From Pseudomonas viridiflava (GTDB lineage: Bacteria; Pseudomonadota; Gammaproteobacteria; Pseudomonadales; Pseudomonadaceae), in the NCBI RefSeq assembly GCF_900580865.1, contig NZ_UTBZ01000140.1:124001-188000 (forward strand): DNA of 64,000 nucleotides, read 5' to 3'. Position 1 is the first letter of the stretch. Each line of letters begins with the position of its first letter. Positions 36,808-46,690 of this stretch are shown in pieces. A program made the position numbers and the translations under genes. The notes beneath the pieces were generated by a model. It worked only from the letters and a program-made list of their open reading frames with translations. It ran no database searches and was not told the origin of the DNA.

Positions 36808-39747
36808 TCAGCTTAGCCCCAACTCACGCCAGATCCGCAAAACCTGTCGCCGCTCTTCGGCAAACTGGTCGCCCGATATCACCCCGGCGTCCTTCTGCAA
36901 GGCCTGCCGGTGGGCGGCGGAGCGGTAGGCTTTATAGGCCTCGCGCAACAGACTGGCATCTTCGGCAGGCATCAGCCCTTCGTGTTCCAGCTCTTCCAGA
37001 ATGCGGATGTTATCGGTCCAGCGCAGCAGTGGCGGGTGGCTTTGCGACCACGCCAGAGCCGCGTATTGCACCATAAATTCAATATCGACGATACCTCCAG
37101 CGTCCTGCTTGAGGTCGAACGGCGCGGTGGCGTCGAAGGCATTGGCCGCCGTACCGGCTGCAGTGCTCTTGGTGCCAAGGTTATCGCGCATCTTCGCGCG
37201 CATCTCGCTGACTTCCTGTTGCAGCGTGGCCAGATCACGTGCCTTGCCCAAAACCTGCGCGCGAACCTTCTCAAACGCCTGGCCGACATCCTGACTGCCG
37301 ACCAGCACCCGCGCGCGCACCAAGGCCTGATGCTCCCACGTCCATGCTTCATTTTCTTGATAGCGGGCGAAAGCGCCGAGGGAACTGACCAGCAACCCCG
37401 AGGCACCGGACGGCCGCAGACGCATATCGACCTCGTAGAGCTGACCGGAGTTGGTCTGCGCCGTCAGCAAGTGAATGATGCGCTGCCCCAGTCGCGTGAA
37501 GAACTGCGCGCCATCGATCGACTTCGGCCCGTCGGTTTCCGCCTGCGGATCACCGTCGTGGATAAACACCAGATCCAGATCCGAACCATGCCCCAGCTCC
37601 AGACCGCCGACTTTGCCATAACCGACAATGATGAAGCCGGGATCGCACAAGGTGCCGTCGGTGCGCAGCGGCGTGCCGTACTTGGCCACGGTCTGACGCC
37701 AGGCCAGAGCCAGCACCTGTTCAAGAATCGCCTCGGCTAGCCAGGTCAGGTAATCGCTGACTTTCATCAGCGGCAGGCTGCCGGCGATTTCCGAGGCGGC
37801 GACGCGCAAGCGGTGCGCCAGTTTGAAATGGCGCAGGGCTTCCATTTGTTGTTCGAGGTCGTCTTCGGGAATCCGCGTCAGGCGTTCGCGCAATTCAGCC
37901 GCCAATTCCGGCGCCAATGGCGGCTTGAACAGGCGACCTTCGTTAAGCAATTCATCGAGCAGCAGCGGGAAGCGCGTGATCTGCTCGGCAATCCACGGGC
38001 TCGCTGCGCACAACGTCAGCAAGCGCCGCAGTGCACTGGGGTTTTCCGTCAGCAAGACCAGATACGCCGAACGCCGGGCCACCGCCTCCACCAGCGGCAA
38101 TACCCGCTCAAGCACCAGATCCGGGTTGGCGTGTTCCACAGCCTGTGCGAGCAGACGCGGAATAAAGGCATCGAGACGCTCACGCCCCAACCGCTGCATC
38201 GCGCGCAATTGCGGACTGCTGCGCAATCCGGCCAACGCTTTCAGGGCTTTGCCGGCATCGGCGAAACCGCCCTCCTCCAACTGACGACACGCCGCTTCTT
38301 CGTCCTGCGCCTCTTCCCACAGCGGTAGCCATTCACCGCCGACCACCACTTCACTTTCGGCGTTTTCATCCTCGTCGGGATCGGCAATCACCTGGGCGAA
38401 GTGCCAGGCCACGCGGCCGCGCCAGAACATCAGCTTCTCGTGGAAGGCGTCCCAATCGGCAAAACCGAGCATAAACGCAATGCGCGCCTGATCCTGCGCG
38501 CCATCCGGCAGCATCTGGGTCTGGCGGTCGGCGATCGCCTGAATGGCGTGCTCGGTGTAGCGGAGAAATTCGTAGCCCTCGCGCAACTCGCTGATCACTG
38601 CCGGCGGCAGATAACCCTGCCCTTCCAGCGTACTCAGCACCTTTAATAGAGGACGCTGTTGCAGGCTCAGGTCACGGCCACCGTGGATCAACTGAAAAGC
38701 CTGAGCGATGAACTCGACCTCACGAATCCCGCCGGAGCCCAACTTGATATTGTCGGCCATGCCCTTGCGCCGCACTTCCTGCTGGATCAGTTGCTTCATG
38801 GTGCGCAGTGCTTCGATCGCCGAGAAGTCGAGGTAACGCCGGTAAACGAACGGCCGCAGCATGTCGAGCAACTGCGCGCCCGCGACCTGATCGCCGGCCA
38901 CCACCCGCGCCTTGATCATCGCGTAGCGTTCCCAGTCGCGGCCCTGATCCTGGTAATACTGCTCCAGCGCATTGAAGCTCAGCACCAGCGCGCCGGACGA
39001 GCCGTAAGGGCGCAGGCGCATGTCGACACGGAAGACGAACCCATCAACGGTCATCGGATCGAGCGCCTTGATCAGACGCTGGCCGAGACGAATGAAGAAT
39101 TCCTGATTATCCAGCGAGCGCTTCACACCGACGGTTTCGCCGCCTTCGGGGTAGGCGAAGATCAGGTCGATGTCCGAAGACAGGTTCAACTCGACCGCGC
39201 CGAGCTTGCCCATGCCGAGGATGACCATTTGCTGCGGCTCACCGCTGCGGCGGCCGGTCGGCGTGCCGAACTGTTCGCAATGGCGGCTGTACAACCATTG
39301 ATAAGCCTGGTCGATGGTGGCGTCGGCCATGTCTGAGAGGTCACGGCAGGTTTGCACCAGATCGGCCTGACGGGTGAGATCGCGCCAGATGATCCGCACT
39401 TGATGGCGGGCGCGCTGGCGACGCAGAGCGCGACCGAGTTCCTCTTCGGTTTGCGCGGCATTCACCGCGGCGGCAATCTGCGCACACAATTCACCCGGCG
39501 CGAAGGCCCGGTCGAGTTCGCCGGACTGCACCAGCGTGAGCAACATCAAAGGGTCACGAACGCTCTGTTCAATGACGAATTCGCTGGCAGCGGTGACGCG
39601 GGCGAACTGCGCCCAGCGCTCTGGCGTCCAGTCCGCGAAGCCGTGATCGTCTTCCAGCGCGGCGACGGCCGTACGGAACGACTGCTCGGATCGAGTGACC
39701 AACGGCAGGAGAATGGCGGGCAGTTCGGCAAGCACGGGCAGGGTCAT
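36808..39747 (-). CDS. glnE: Bifunctional glutamine synthetase adenylyltransferase / adenylyl-removing enzyme
   Basis: Switches glutamine synthetase off and on by adding or removing AMP, in response to PII. Its 979 residues show the two-domain GlnE plan. The N-terminal half has nucleotidyltransferase motif LGMGKLGAVELNLSSDIDLIFAY (deadenylylation domain). The C-terminal half has VGYGKVGGLELGHGSDLDLVFIH (adenylylation domain). Both GxGKxGxxE...DxDL cores are complete. It is divergent from aceE over a 384-base gap. Confidence 0.97.
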   Translation of the reverse strand: MTLPVLAELPAILLPLVTRSEQSFRTAVAALEDDHGFADWTPERWAQFARVTAASEFVIEQSVRDPLMLLTLVQSGELDRAFAPGELCAQIAAAVNAAQTEEELGRALRRQRARHQVRIIWRDLTRQADLVQTCRDLSDMADATIDQAYQWLYSRHCEQFGTPTGRRSGEPQQMVILGMGKLGAVELNLSSDIDLIFAYPEGGETVGVKRSLDNQEFFIRLGQRLIKALDPMTVDGFVFRVDMRLRPYGSSGALVLSFNALEQYYQDQGRDWERYAMIKARVVAGDQVAGAQLLDMLRPFVYRRYLDFSAIEALRTMKQLIQQEVRRKGMADNIKLGSGGIREVEFIAQAFQLIHGGRDLSLQQRPLLKVLSTLEGQGYLPPAVISELREGYEFLRYTEHAIQAIADRQTQMLPDGAQDQARIAFMLGFADWDAFHEKLMFWRGRVAWHFAQVIADPDEDENAESEVVVGGEWLPLWEEAQDEEAACRQLEEGGFADAGKALKALAGLRSSPQLRAMQRLGRERLDAFIPRLLAQAVEHANPDLVLERVLPLVEAVARRSAYLVLLTENPSALRRLLTLCAASPWIAEQITRFPLLLDELLNEGRLFKPPLAPELAAELRERLTRIPEDDLEQQMEALRHFKLAHRLRVAASEIAGSLPLMKVSDYLTWLAEAILEQVLALAWRQTVAKYGTPLRTDGTLCDPGFIIVGYGKVGGLELGHGSDLDLVFIHDGDPQAETDGPKSIDGAQFFTRLGQRIIHLLTAQTNSGQLYEVDMRLRPSGASGLLVSSLGAFARYQENEAWTWEHQALVRARVLVGSQDVGQAFEKVRAQVLGKARDLATLQQEVSEMRAKMRDNLGTKSTAAGTAANAFDATAPFDLKQDAGGIVDIEFMVQYAALAWSQSHPPLLRWTDNIRILEELEHEGLMPAEDASLLREAYKAYRSAAHRQALQKDAGVISGDQFAEERRQVLRIWRELGLS

Positions 39748-39953
39748 GGTCTATCCTTGATCGGCGTGTAAATGGCCGCTTGTAGTGATTGGTGAAAACC
39801 CGCTACCCGGAGGACTGTCGAACAAAAGTTAGAAATAGCTGAAATTTCTTTCTCTTTGGCAGCGAACATCAAAGTTTCACCTTTTTCGGATGGCAAAAGA
39901 CCAACCTTAACGATTATTCTCACAACGCAGCCGGAGGCCACAAGCCATTCTTC

Positions 39954-39968
39954 TGTAGTTTTACTACT
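39954..39968 (+). promoter_or_regulatory. HexR-like palindrome, distal site
   Basis: TGTAGTTTTACTACT, one mismatch from a perfect TGTAGT-N3-ACTACA palindrome. It starts 52 bases before the second site, close to five helical turns, so both would face the same side of the DNA. Distance to the aceE start codon is about 165 bases. Confidence 0.5.
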
Positions 39969-40005
39969 CGTCTATACATTCGAAAGGCTGAAATGCCGGA
40001 AGATT

Positions 40006-40020
40006 TGTAGTAAAACTACA
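40006..40020 (+). promoter_or_regulatory. HexR-like palindrome, proximal site upstream of aceE
   Basis: TGTAGTAAAACTACA is a perfect inverted repeat with a three-base centre. It resembles the HexR operators that control Entner-Doudoroff genes in Pseudomonas, and pyruvate dehydrogenase is a sensible target. The protein assignment is inference; the palindrome is directly visible. Confidence 0.6.
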
Positions 40021-40131
40021 CGCCGCCGGAACAACCTATCGGCAATCCAAGAATTTTAAATCGTCTGCCCACAAGGCCAGTCGCAAACTCAGGCAACCGA
40101 TTCTGGAAGCCTTTCCGCCCTGGAGCAAGCC

Positions 40132-42777
40132 ATGCAAGACCTCGATCCCGTCGAAACCCAGGAATGGCTGGACGCCCTGGAATCGGTTCTCGACAAAGAA
40201 GGCGAAGACCGTGCTCACTATCTGATGACCCGTATGGGCGAACTCGCGACCCGCAGCGGCTCGCAGCTCCCTTACGCCATCACCACGCCTTACCGCAACA
40301 CCATCCCGGTAACCCACGAAGCACGCATGCCTGGCGACCTGTTCATGGAACGCCGCATTCGCTCGCTGGTACGCTGGAACGCGATGGCCATGGTAATGCG
40401 TACGAACCTGAAAGATTCTGACCTGGGTGGTCACATCTCCAGCTTCGCTTCCAGTGCGACCCTGTATGACATCGGCTTCAACTACTTCTTCCAGGCCCCG
40501 ACCGACGAACACGGCGGCGACCTGATCTACTTCCAGGGCCACACCTCGCCAGGCGTTTACGCCCGCGCATTCATGGAAGGCCGCATCACCGAAGACCAGA
40601 TGAACAACTTCCGCCAGGAAGTCGACGGTCAGGGCCTGTCGTCCTATCCGCACCCTTGGCTGATGCCTGACTTCTGGCAGTTCCCGACCGTATCCATGGG
40701 TCTGGGTCCGATCCAGGCGATCTACCAGGCACGCTTCATGAAGTATCTGGAGCACCGCGGTTTCATCCAGCCGGGCAAACAGAAAGTCTGGTGCTTCCTG
40801 GGCGACGGCGAGTGCGACGAGCCTGAATCCCTGGGCGCCATCTCCCTGGCCGGCCGCGAGAAGCTGGACAACCTGATCTTCGTCATCAACTGCAACCTGC
40901 AGCGCCTCGACGGCCCGGTTCGCGGCAACGGCAAGATCATCCAGGAACTCGAAGGCGTGTTCCGCGGTGCTCAGTGGAACGTGACCAAAGTCATCTGGGG
41001 CCGTTTCTGGGACCCACTGCTGGCCAAAGACGTCGACGGTATCCTGCAACGTCGTATGGACGAAGTCATCGACGGCGAGTACCAGAACTACAAAGCCAAA
41101 GACGGCGCGTTCGTCCGTGAACACTTCTTCAACACGCCAGAACTCAAGGCGATGGTTGCTGATCTGTCCGACGACGAGATCTGGAAACTCAACCGTGGCG
41201 GCCACGACCCGTACAAGGTCTATGCGGCGTACCACGAAGCGGTCAACCACAAAGAACAACCAACCGTCATCCTGGCCAAGACCATCAAGGGTTATGGCAC
41301 CGGTGCCGGCGAAGCGAAAAACACTGCGCACAACACCAAGAAAGTCGACGTCGACAGCCTGAAGTTGTTCCGCGATCGTTTCGACATCCCGGTCAAGGAC
41401 GAAGAGCTGGAGAACCTGCCGTTCTTCAAGCCAGAGCCAAACAGCGCCGAAGCCCGCTACCTCAGTGAGCGTCGCACTGCACTGGGCGGTTTCGTGCCTC
41501 AGCGCCGCGCACAAAGCTTCAGCGTGCCGACGCCGGATCTGGACACCCTCAAGGCGATCCTTGACGGCTCCGGCGACCGTGAAATTTCCACCACCATGGC
41601 CTTCGTGCGAATCCTCGCGCAACTGGTCAAGGACAAGGAAATCGGCCCGCGCATCGTTCCGATCATCCCGGACGAAGCCCGTACCTTCGGTATGGAAGGC
41701 ATGTTCCGTCAGCTCGGCATCTACTCGTCCGTCGGCCAGCTCTACGAGCCAGTCGATAAAGACCAGGTGATGTTCTACAAGGAAGACCAGAAAGGTCAGA
41801 TCCTTGAAGAAGGCATCAACGAAGCGGGCGCCATGAGTTCCTTCATCGCTGCCGGTACTTCGTACTCCAGCCACAATCAGCCGATGCTGCCGTTCTACAT
41901 CTTCTACTCGATGTTCGGCTTCCAGCGTATTGGCGACCTGGCCTGGGCCGCTGGCGACAGCCGTACCCGTGGCTTCCTGATCGGCGGCACCGCCGGCCGG
42001 ACCACCCTGAACGGTGAAGGTCTGCAACACGAAGACGGTCACAGCCACTTGTTGGCTGCAACCATCCCGAACTGCCGCACCTACGATCCAACCTACGGCT
42101 ACGAGCTGGCGGTGATCATTCAGGACGGCATGAAGAAGATGACCGAAGAGCAACAGGACATCTTCTACTACATCACAGTGATGAACGAGTCGTACCAGCA
42201 GCCAGCCATGCCGGCCGGTGCCGAAGAAGGCATCAAGAAAGGCATGTACCTGCTCGAAGAAGACACCCGCGATGCGGCGCACCACGTACAGCTGATGGGC
42301 TCCGGCACCATCCTGCGTGAAGTCCGTGAAGCGGCGAAGATTCTGCGTGAAGAGTTCAACGTTGGCGCTGACGTATGGAGCGTTACCAGCTTCAACGAAC
42401 TGCGTCGCGACGGCCTCGCTGTAGAACGCAGCAACCGTCTGAAGCCTGGCCAGAAGCCTAAGCTGAGCTACGTCGAAGAGTGCCTGAACGGCCGTAAAGG
42501 CCCGGTCATCGCCTCTACCGACTACATGAAGCTGTTCGCCGAGCAGATCCGTCAGTGGGTACCGTCCAAGGAATTCAAAGTCCTCGGCACCGATGGTTTC
42601 GGCCGCAGCGACAGCCGCAAGAAACTGCGTCATTTCTTCGAAGTTGACCGTCATTTCGTGGTGTTGGCAGCCCTGGAAGCACTGGCTGACCGTGGTGATA
42701 TCGAACCTAAGGTGGTGGCTGAGGCCATCGTCAAGTTCGGCATCGACCCGGAAAAACGCAACCCACTGGACTGCTGA
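40132..42777 (+). CDS. aceE: Pyruvate dehydrogenase E1 component (homodimeric type)
   Basis: Thiamine-diphosphate enzyme of 881 residues that decarboxylates pyruvate and acetylates the lipoyl groups of AceF. The E. coli-type E1p pattern is evident: FQGHTSPGVYARAF, the ThDP motif GDGECDEPES...NLIFVINCNLQRLDGPV, and the loop DGFGRSDSR near the C terminus. aceF follows after 11 bases. Two palindromes at 39954-40020 are likely operators. It depends on thiamine, whose synthesis gene thiC is also in this window. Confidence 0.97.
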   Translation: MQDLDPVETQEWLDALESVLDKEGEDRAHYLMTRMGELATRSGSQLPYAITTPYRNTIPVTHEARMPGDLFMERRIRSLVRWNAMAMVMRTNLKDSDLGGHISSFASSATLYDIGFNYFFQAPTDEHGGDLIYFQGHTSPGVYARAFMEGRITEDQMNNFRQEVDGQGLSSYPHPWLMPDFWQFPTVSMGLGPIQAIYQARFMKYLEHRGFIQPGKQKVWCFLGDGECDEPESLGAISLAGREKLDNLIFVINCNLQRLDGPVRGNGKIIQELEGVFRGAQWNVTKVIWGRFWDPLLAKDVDGILQRRMDEVIDGEYQNYKAKDGAFVREHFFNTPELKAMVADLSDDEIWKLNRGGHDPYKVYAAYHEAVNHKEQPTVILAKTIKGYGTGAGEAKNTAHNTKKVDVDSLKLFRDRFDIPVKDEELENLPFFKPEPNSAEARYLSERRTALGGFVPQRRAQSFSVPTPDLDTLKAILDGSGDREISTTMAFVRILAQLVKDKEIGPRIVPIIPDEARTFGMEGMFRQLGIYSSVGQLYEPVDKDQVMFYKEDQKGQILEEGINEAGAMSSFIAAGTSYSSHNQPMLPFYIFYSMFGFQRIGDLAWAAGDSRTRGFLIGGTAGRTTLNGEGLQHEDGHSHLLAATIPNCRTYDPTYGYELAVIIQDGMKKMTEEQQDIFYYITVMNESYQQPAMPAGAEEGIKKGMYLLEEDTRDAAHHVQLMGSGTILREVREAAKILREEFNVGADVWSVTSFNELRRDGLAVERSNRLKPGQKPKLSYVEECLNGRKGPVIASTDYMKLFAEQIRQWVPSKEFKVLGTDGFGRSDSRKKLRHFFEVDRHFVVLAALEALADRGDIEPKVVAEAIVKFGIDPEKRNPLDC

Positions 42778-42788
42778 GGAGACATTTT

Positions 42789-44765
42789 GTGAGCGAACTC
42801 ATTCGCGTACCTGACATCGGCAGCGGTGAAGGTGAAGTAATTGAACTGTTTGTGAAGGTCGGCGACCGTATCGAAGCCGACCAGAGCATCCTGACCCTGG
42901 AATCGGACAAGGCCAGCATGGAAGTGCCGGCCCCGAAAGCCGGCGTCATCAAGAGCCTGAAAGTGAAGCTGGGCGACCGTCTGAAAGAAGGCGACGAACT
43001 GCTTGAGCTGGAAGTCGAGGGCGCCGCTGAAGCGGCCCCTGCTCCGGCGGCTGCGCCGGCTGCAAAAGCTGAAGCCAAACCGGCTGCCGCTCCTGCCGCC
43101 GCACCAGCTGCTGCCCCTGCTGCCGCTTCGGTGCAGCAAGTGCACGTGCCGGACATCGGTTCGTCGGGCAAGGCGCAGATCATCGAGATCCAGGTCAAGG
43201 TCGGCGACACCGTCGAGGCTGATCAATCGCTGATCACTCTGGAATCCGACAAGGCGAGCATGGAAATCCCGTCGCCTGCCGCTGGCGTGGTCAAGGCCAT
43301 CAGCGTCAAGCTCAACGACGAAGTCGGCACCGGCGACCTGATTCTGGATCTGGAAGTGGCGGGTGCTGCGGCCCCTGCGGCTGCCGCTCCGGCTCAGGCT
43401 GCTGCTCCGGCCGCTGCCGCTGCGCCTGCGCCTGCTCCGGCAGCCGCGCCAGCAGCACCGGTTGCTGATAGCGTTCAGGACATCCACGTTCCGGACATCG
43501 GCTCGGCTGGCAAAGCCAAGATCATCGAAGTGTTGGTCAAGGCTGGCGACAGCGTTGAAGCCGACCAGTCGCTGATCACTCTGGAATCCGACAAGGCGAG
43601 CATGGAAATTCCATCGCCTGCTGCTGGCGTGGTGGAAAGCGTTTCCATCAAGCTGGATGACGAAGTCGGTACTGGCGACCTGATCCTCAAGCTGAAAGTC
43701 AAAGGCGCGGCCCCGGCTGCTGCCCCGGCTCCAGCTGCCGCCGCTGCTCCGAGCGCTCCGGCACCTGCCGCTGCTGCTCCGGCTGCCGCTGCACCTGCTG
43801 CCGCTCCAGCCGCCGCACCGGCTGCTACACCAGCGAAACCGGGCGCCAAAGTTCACGCCGGCCCAGCCGTGCGTCAACTGGCCCGTGAGTTCGGCGTTGA
43901 GCTGAACGCTGTCGGCGCCAGCGGCCCGCACGGTCGTATCTTGAAAGAAGACGTGCAGGTTTACGTCAAAGCGATGATGCAGAAGGCCAAGGAAGCACCG
44001 GCCGCTGCAGCGGGCGCAACCGGTGGCGCGGGCATCCCGCCGATTCCGGTCGTCGACTTCAGCCGTTTCGGCGAAATCGAAGAAGTGCCGATGACTCGCC
44101 TGATGCAAATCGGCGCGTCGAGCCTGCACCGCAGCTGGCTGAACATCCCGCACGTGACTCAGTTCGATTCGGCTGATATCACCGAGCTGGAAGCCTTCCG
44201 TGTGGCGCAGAAAGCCGTTGCAGAGAAGGCTGGCGTCAAGCTGACCATCCTGCCGCTGCTGCTCAAGTCGTGCGCGCACATGCTCAAGGAGCTGCCGGAC
44301 TTCAACAGTTCGCTGGCGCCAAGCGGCAAAGCGATCATCCGCAAGAAATACGTCAACATCGGCTTCGCCGTCGACACCCCGGATGGCCTGCTGGTACCGG
44401 TCATCAAGAACGTCGACCAGAAGAGCCTGCTGCAACTGGCAGCCGAAGCCGCTGCGCTGGCCGCCAAAGCCCGCGACAAGAAGCTCACCGCTGACGACAT
44501 GCAGGGCGCCTGCTTCACCATTTCCAGCCTCGGCCACATTGGCGGCACCGGCTTCACGCCGATCGTCAACGCGCCGGAAGTGGCGATCCTCGGTGTTTCC
44601 AAGGCAACCATCCAGCCAGTCTGGGACGGCAAAGCCTTCCAGCCGAAACTGATGCTGCCGCTGTCGCTGTCCTACGATCACCGTGTGATCAACGGCGCCG
44701 CTGCCGCACGCTTCACCCAGCGTCTGGGCAGCCTGCTGGCGGACATTCGCACGATACTGCTGTAA
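42789..44765 (+). CDS. aceF: Pyruvate dehydrogenase E2 (dihydrolipoamide acetyltransferase), three lipoyl domains
   Basis: Forms the core of the pyruvate dehydrogenase complex and passes acetyl groups to CoA. Its 658 residues start at GTG 42789 with GAGGAG upstream. There are three lipoyl domains, each with an ESDKASME motif; the lipoylated lysines are Lys41, Lys155 and Lys269, spaced 114 residues. Alanine/proline linkers separate them, followed by the E1/E3-binding domain (about 355-391) and the catalytic domain ending with SYDHRVINGA (His631). Domains 2 and 3 are almost identical in DNA sequence, pointing to a recent duplication. Confidence 0.96.
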   Translation: MSELIRVPDIGSGEGEVIELFVKVGDRIEADQSILTLESDKASMEVPAPKAGVIKSLKVKLGDRLKEGDELLELEVEGAAEAAPAPAAAPAAKAEAKPAAAPAAAPAAAPAAASVQQVHVPDIGSSGKAQIIEIQVKVGDTVEADQSLITLESDKASMEIPSPAAGVVKAISVKLNDEVGTGDLILDLEVAGAAAPAAAAPAQAAAPAAAAAPAPAPAAAPAAPVADSVQDIHVPDIGSAGKAKIIEVLVKAGDSVEADQSLITLESDKASMEIPSPAAGVVESVSIKLDDEVGTGDLILKLKVKGAAPAAAPAPAAAAAPSAPAPAAAAPAAAAPAAAPAAAPAATPAKPGAKVHAGPAVRQLAREFGVELNAVGASGPHGRILKEDVQVYVKAMMQKAKEAPAAAAGATGGAGIPPIPVVDFSRFGEIEEVPMTRLMQIGASSLHRSWLNIPHVTQFDSADITELEAFRVAQKAVAEKAGVKLTILPLLLKSCAHMLKELPDFNSSLAPSGKAIIRKKYVNIGFAVDTPDGLLVPVIKNVDQKSLLQLAAEAAALAAKARDKKLTADDMQGACFTISSLGHIGGTGFTPIVNAPEVAILGVSKATIQPVWDGKAFQPKLMLPLSLSYDHRVINGAAAARFTQRLGSLLADIRTILL

Positions 44766-44770
44766 CTCGG

Positions 44771-44796
44771 TCGGCCCTCCGGCAACGGAGGGCCGA
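44771..44796 (+). terminator. Strong hairpin after aceF
   Basis: TCGGCCCTCCG and CGGAGGGCCGA form an eleven-base stem closed by a GCAA tetraloop, six bases after the aceF stop. There is no clear T-tract, so it may work with the second hairpin downstream. Confidence 0.7.
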
Positions 44797-44835
44797 TTGC
44801 TGCACCCTTTCGAGCGCCACACGCTCGTACCTCAA

Positions 44836-44863
44836 CCCCGTCAGTTTGGCGGGGCTTTTTTTT
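44836..44863 (+). terminator. Rho-independent terminator downstream of aceEF
   Basis: The stem CCCCGTC/GGCGGGG with loop AGTTT is followed by CTTTTTTTT. This is a standard intrinsic terminator for the aceEF transcript. Confidence 0.85.
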
Positions 44864-45040
44864 GCCTGAAAAAACCTTCTGGTCTTTTTTCCCACATGTT
44901 GCGCTGATATCGGCCACAAGTCTGGTCGACTTGGCGCCGATCTTTTTTATTCGACAGACAACTAATCTAGGCGCAGCCAATTTAACTAAGCAAACTTCGT
45001 AAAACTCATATTTATTCAAATTCATTCGAATGGATTCGAC

Positions 45041-46438
45041 ATGTTAAAACCCACTATCGGCCCGATTGTCGGCCACGTTACAACTAATCATGCGCGCATA
45101 TTCATGCGTGGCGACCGGCACAACAATGCACTGGTATTTGCCGGAGTACGTTTTCGTAGTTGCGCCACACAACAATGGTCGAAAGGTCACTTCGCGCGTC
45201 TGAGCGAATTACGCGATATGTCGCATGTATTCGCCCTCAACAACTTGAGCACTGACACCGAGTATGAATATCAGGCCGGCTGGTTCAGCCCGATGAGTCC
45301 GGTGCATACGGCGGACAGCGTTGCCGAACTGCCGTTGCAATGGCCGCGGGAAATTTACCGCCTGCGCACCCGTTCCAGCAGAGTCATGCAGCCTAGGGCC
45401 TATATCATCGGTTCCTGTCGCTACCTGCGCATGACCGCCGGTATCGCCTCCCTGCCGCAATTGGGCGACCGCATCTTTGCATCCATCAACCAGGTGATTG
45501 AAGGCATACAACCACCGATCAGTGCGGTATTGATGACTGGCGATCAAATCTACGTCGACGATTTGAATCTGCTTGCACCAGATCGCGAATACAAAGACAT
45601 CCTGAACAAGTACCGCGCGGCTTTTTCCCAACCCAATATAAAACGACTGATGTCTGGCACTTCGACTTACATGATTCTCGATGATCATGAAATCGAAGAT
45701 AACTGGCCAGCCAATGCCAGCAAGTCCGACGGTGACTTATATCGTAACGCCATGGCTGCTTATGAGCTGTATCAGGCCAGTCACAGCCCGGTTCATCCGC
45801 TGACAACTAACGGAGAAGTAGATCACGCAACACTCGAGCATTACTGGTATCAATTCAGCGATGGCGATATCGAATGGTTTGTCACCGACAGTCGCACCCG
45901 CCGCAACTTGTCCACCGATGATCGACGCATCCTCGACGAGGCGCAGGAACAGGCCTTGCTCAAATGGCTGAGTCACAGCACGGCGCGGGTCAAGTTCGTG
46001 GTCACCAGTGTGATGTTCTATCCGGATCGCAAGCTCCACGGCGATGACGCCTGGAAAGCCTTTCCCGAGCAGCGCCTGCGCCTGCTGGAGACCATCCGCA
46101 CCCGGCGCATCAAGAATGTCGTGTTCATCTCCGGAGACGTACATGGCTCGCTGACCGCTCGCTTGACCCACAGCGAAGACCCGGACTTCGAAGTCCACAC
46201 CGTCGTCTCCTCGCCGCTGTGCAACAGCAAACTGCTGCCGTATGCGAAGGCGTCCACTTTCATTCTGGATCAGCCGTTGGTGCGCACGGTGGCGGGCGAT
46301 TATTGCCATGAACTGACCAGCACGGTAGTGAGTGAGGACAATTTCGCCCATTTGGTGGTTGAGGCTGGGCAGATTCAGGTCAATTACCACGACCGCGATG
46401 GCAAACAGCTGCAGTCGATCGGCATAAAACTGCGCTAA
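45041..46438 (+). CDS. PhoD-like (alkaline phosphatase D family) metallophosphatase
   Basis: A 465-residue protein without an evident signal peptide. Metal-site motifs appear in order: IGSCRYLR, LMTGDQIYVDD, MILDDHEIEDNW and FISGDVHGSLT. These match the PhoD/purple-acid-like phosphoesterase fold, with an N-terminal beta domain (residues 1 to about 110). Substrate unknown; phosphodiesters or phospholipids are possible. The leader and the first part of the gene look more AT-rich than neighbours, and no good ribosome site precedes the ATG. It lies between aceF and dipA, which are adjacent in PAO1 by my recollection, so it may be an insertion. Confidence 0.78.
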   Translation: MLKPTIGPIVGHVTTNHARIFMRGDRHNNALVFAGVRFRSCATQQWSKGHFARLSELRDMSHVFALNNLSTDTEYEYQAGWFSPMSPVHTADSVAELPLQWPREIYRLRTRSSRVMQPRAYIIGSCRYLRMTAGIASLPQLGDRIFASINQVIEGIQPPISAVLMTGDQIYVDDLNLLAPDREYKDILNKYRAAFSQPNIKRLMSGTSTYMILDDHEIEDNWPANASKSDGDLYRNAMAAYELYQASHSPVHPLTTNGEVDHATLEHYWYQFSDGDIEWFVTDSRTRRNLSTDDRRILDEAQEQALLKWLSHSTARVKFVVTSVMFYPDRKLHGDDAWKAFPEQRLRLLETIRTRRIKNVVFISGDVHGSLTARLTHSEDPDFEVHTVVSSPLCNSKLLPYAKASTFILDQPLVRTVAGDYCHELTSTVVSEDNFAHLVVEAGQIQVNYHDRDGKQLQSIGIKLR

Positions 46439-46443
46439 GCCTT

Positions 46444-46517
46444 GAAGATCGCAGCCTTCGGCAGCTCCTGCAGAGGGCGCATTCCCCTGTAGACACTGGC
46501 GCAGACTGCGATCTTTG
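46444..46517. repeat. Degenerate inverted repeat of the GATCGCAGCC family
   Basis: GATCGCAGCCTTCGGCAGCT at the left and a decayed mirror ending GACTGCGATCTTT at the right, directly after the phosphatase stop. It probably acts as a terminator. The remainder of the gap to 46690 shows nothing else clear. Confidence 0.65.
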
Positions 46518-46690
46518 GCTCTTTTCAATCACGGGCTGGAGAAATGTTCAGCGCAGCCGACACATTCTTATAGCACTTGGCCTTCATGTCTCTTGTCAGT
46601 CGGTGCCGCAATGATGCAACCTTGCCGCAGGCAACAGTAAAGAGGGCGAGAGCCCGGCGCGTTCAGCATATTTCCAAGCGAGTTCCCTTC

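Noticed and set aside
36304..36816. Open frame of 170 codons upstream of waaF
   Set aside because: It consists of REP palindromes read through in one frame.
40036..42654. Long open frame (872 codons) on the minus strand over aceE
   Set aside because: It is the antisense shadow of a high-G+C gene with strong codon bias; aceE matches its family end to end.
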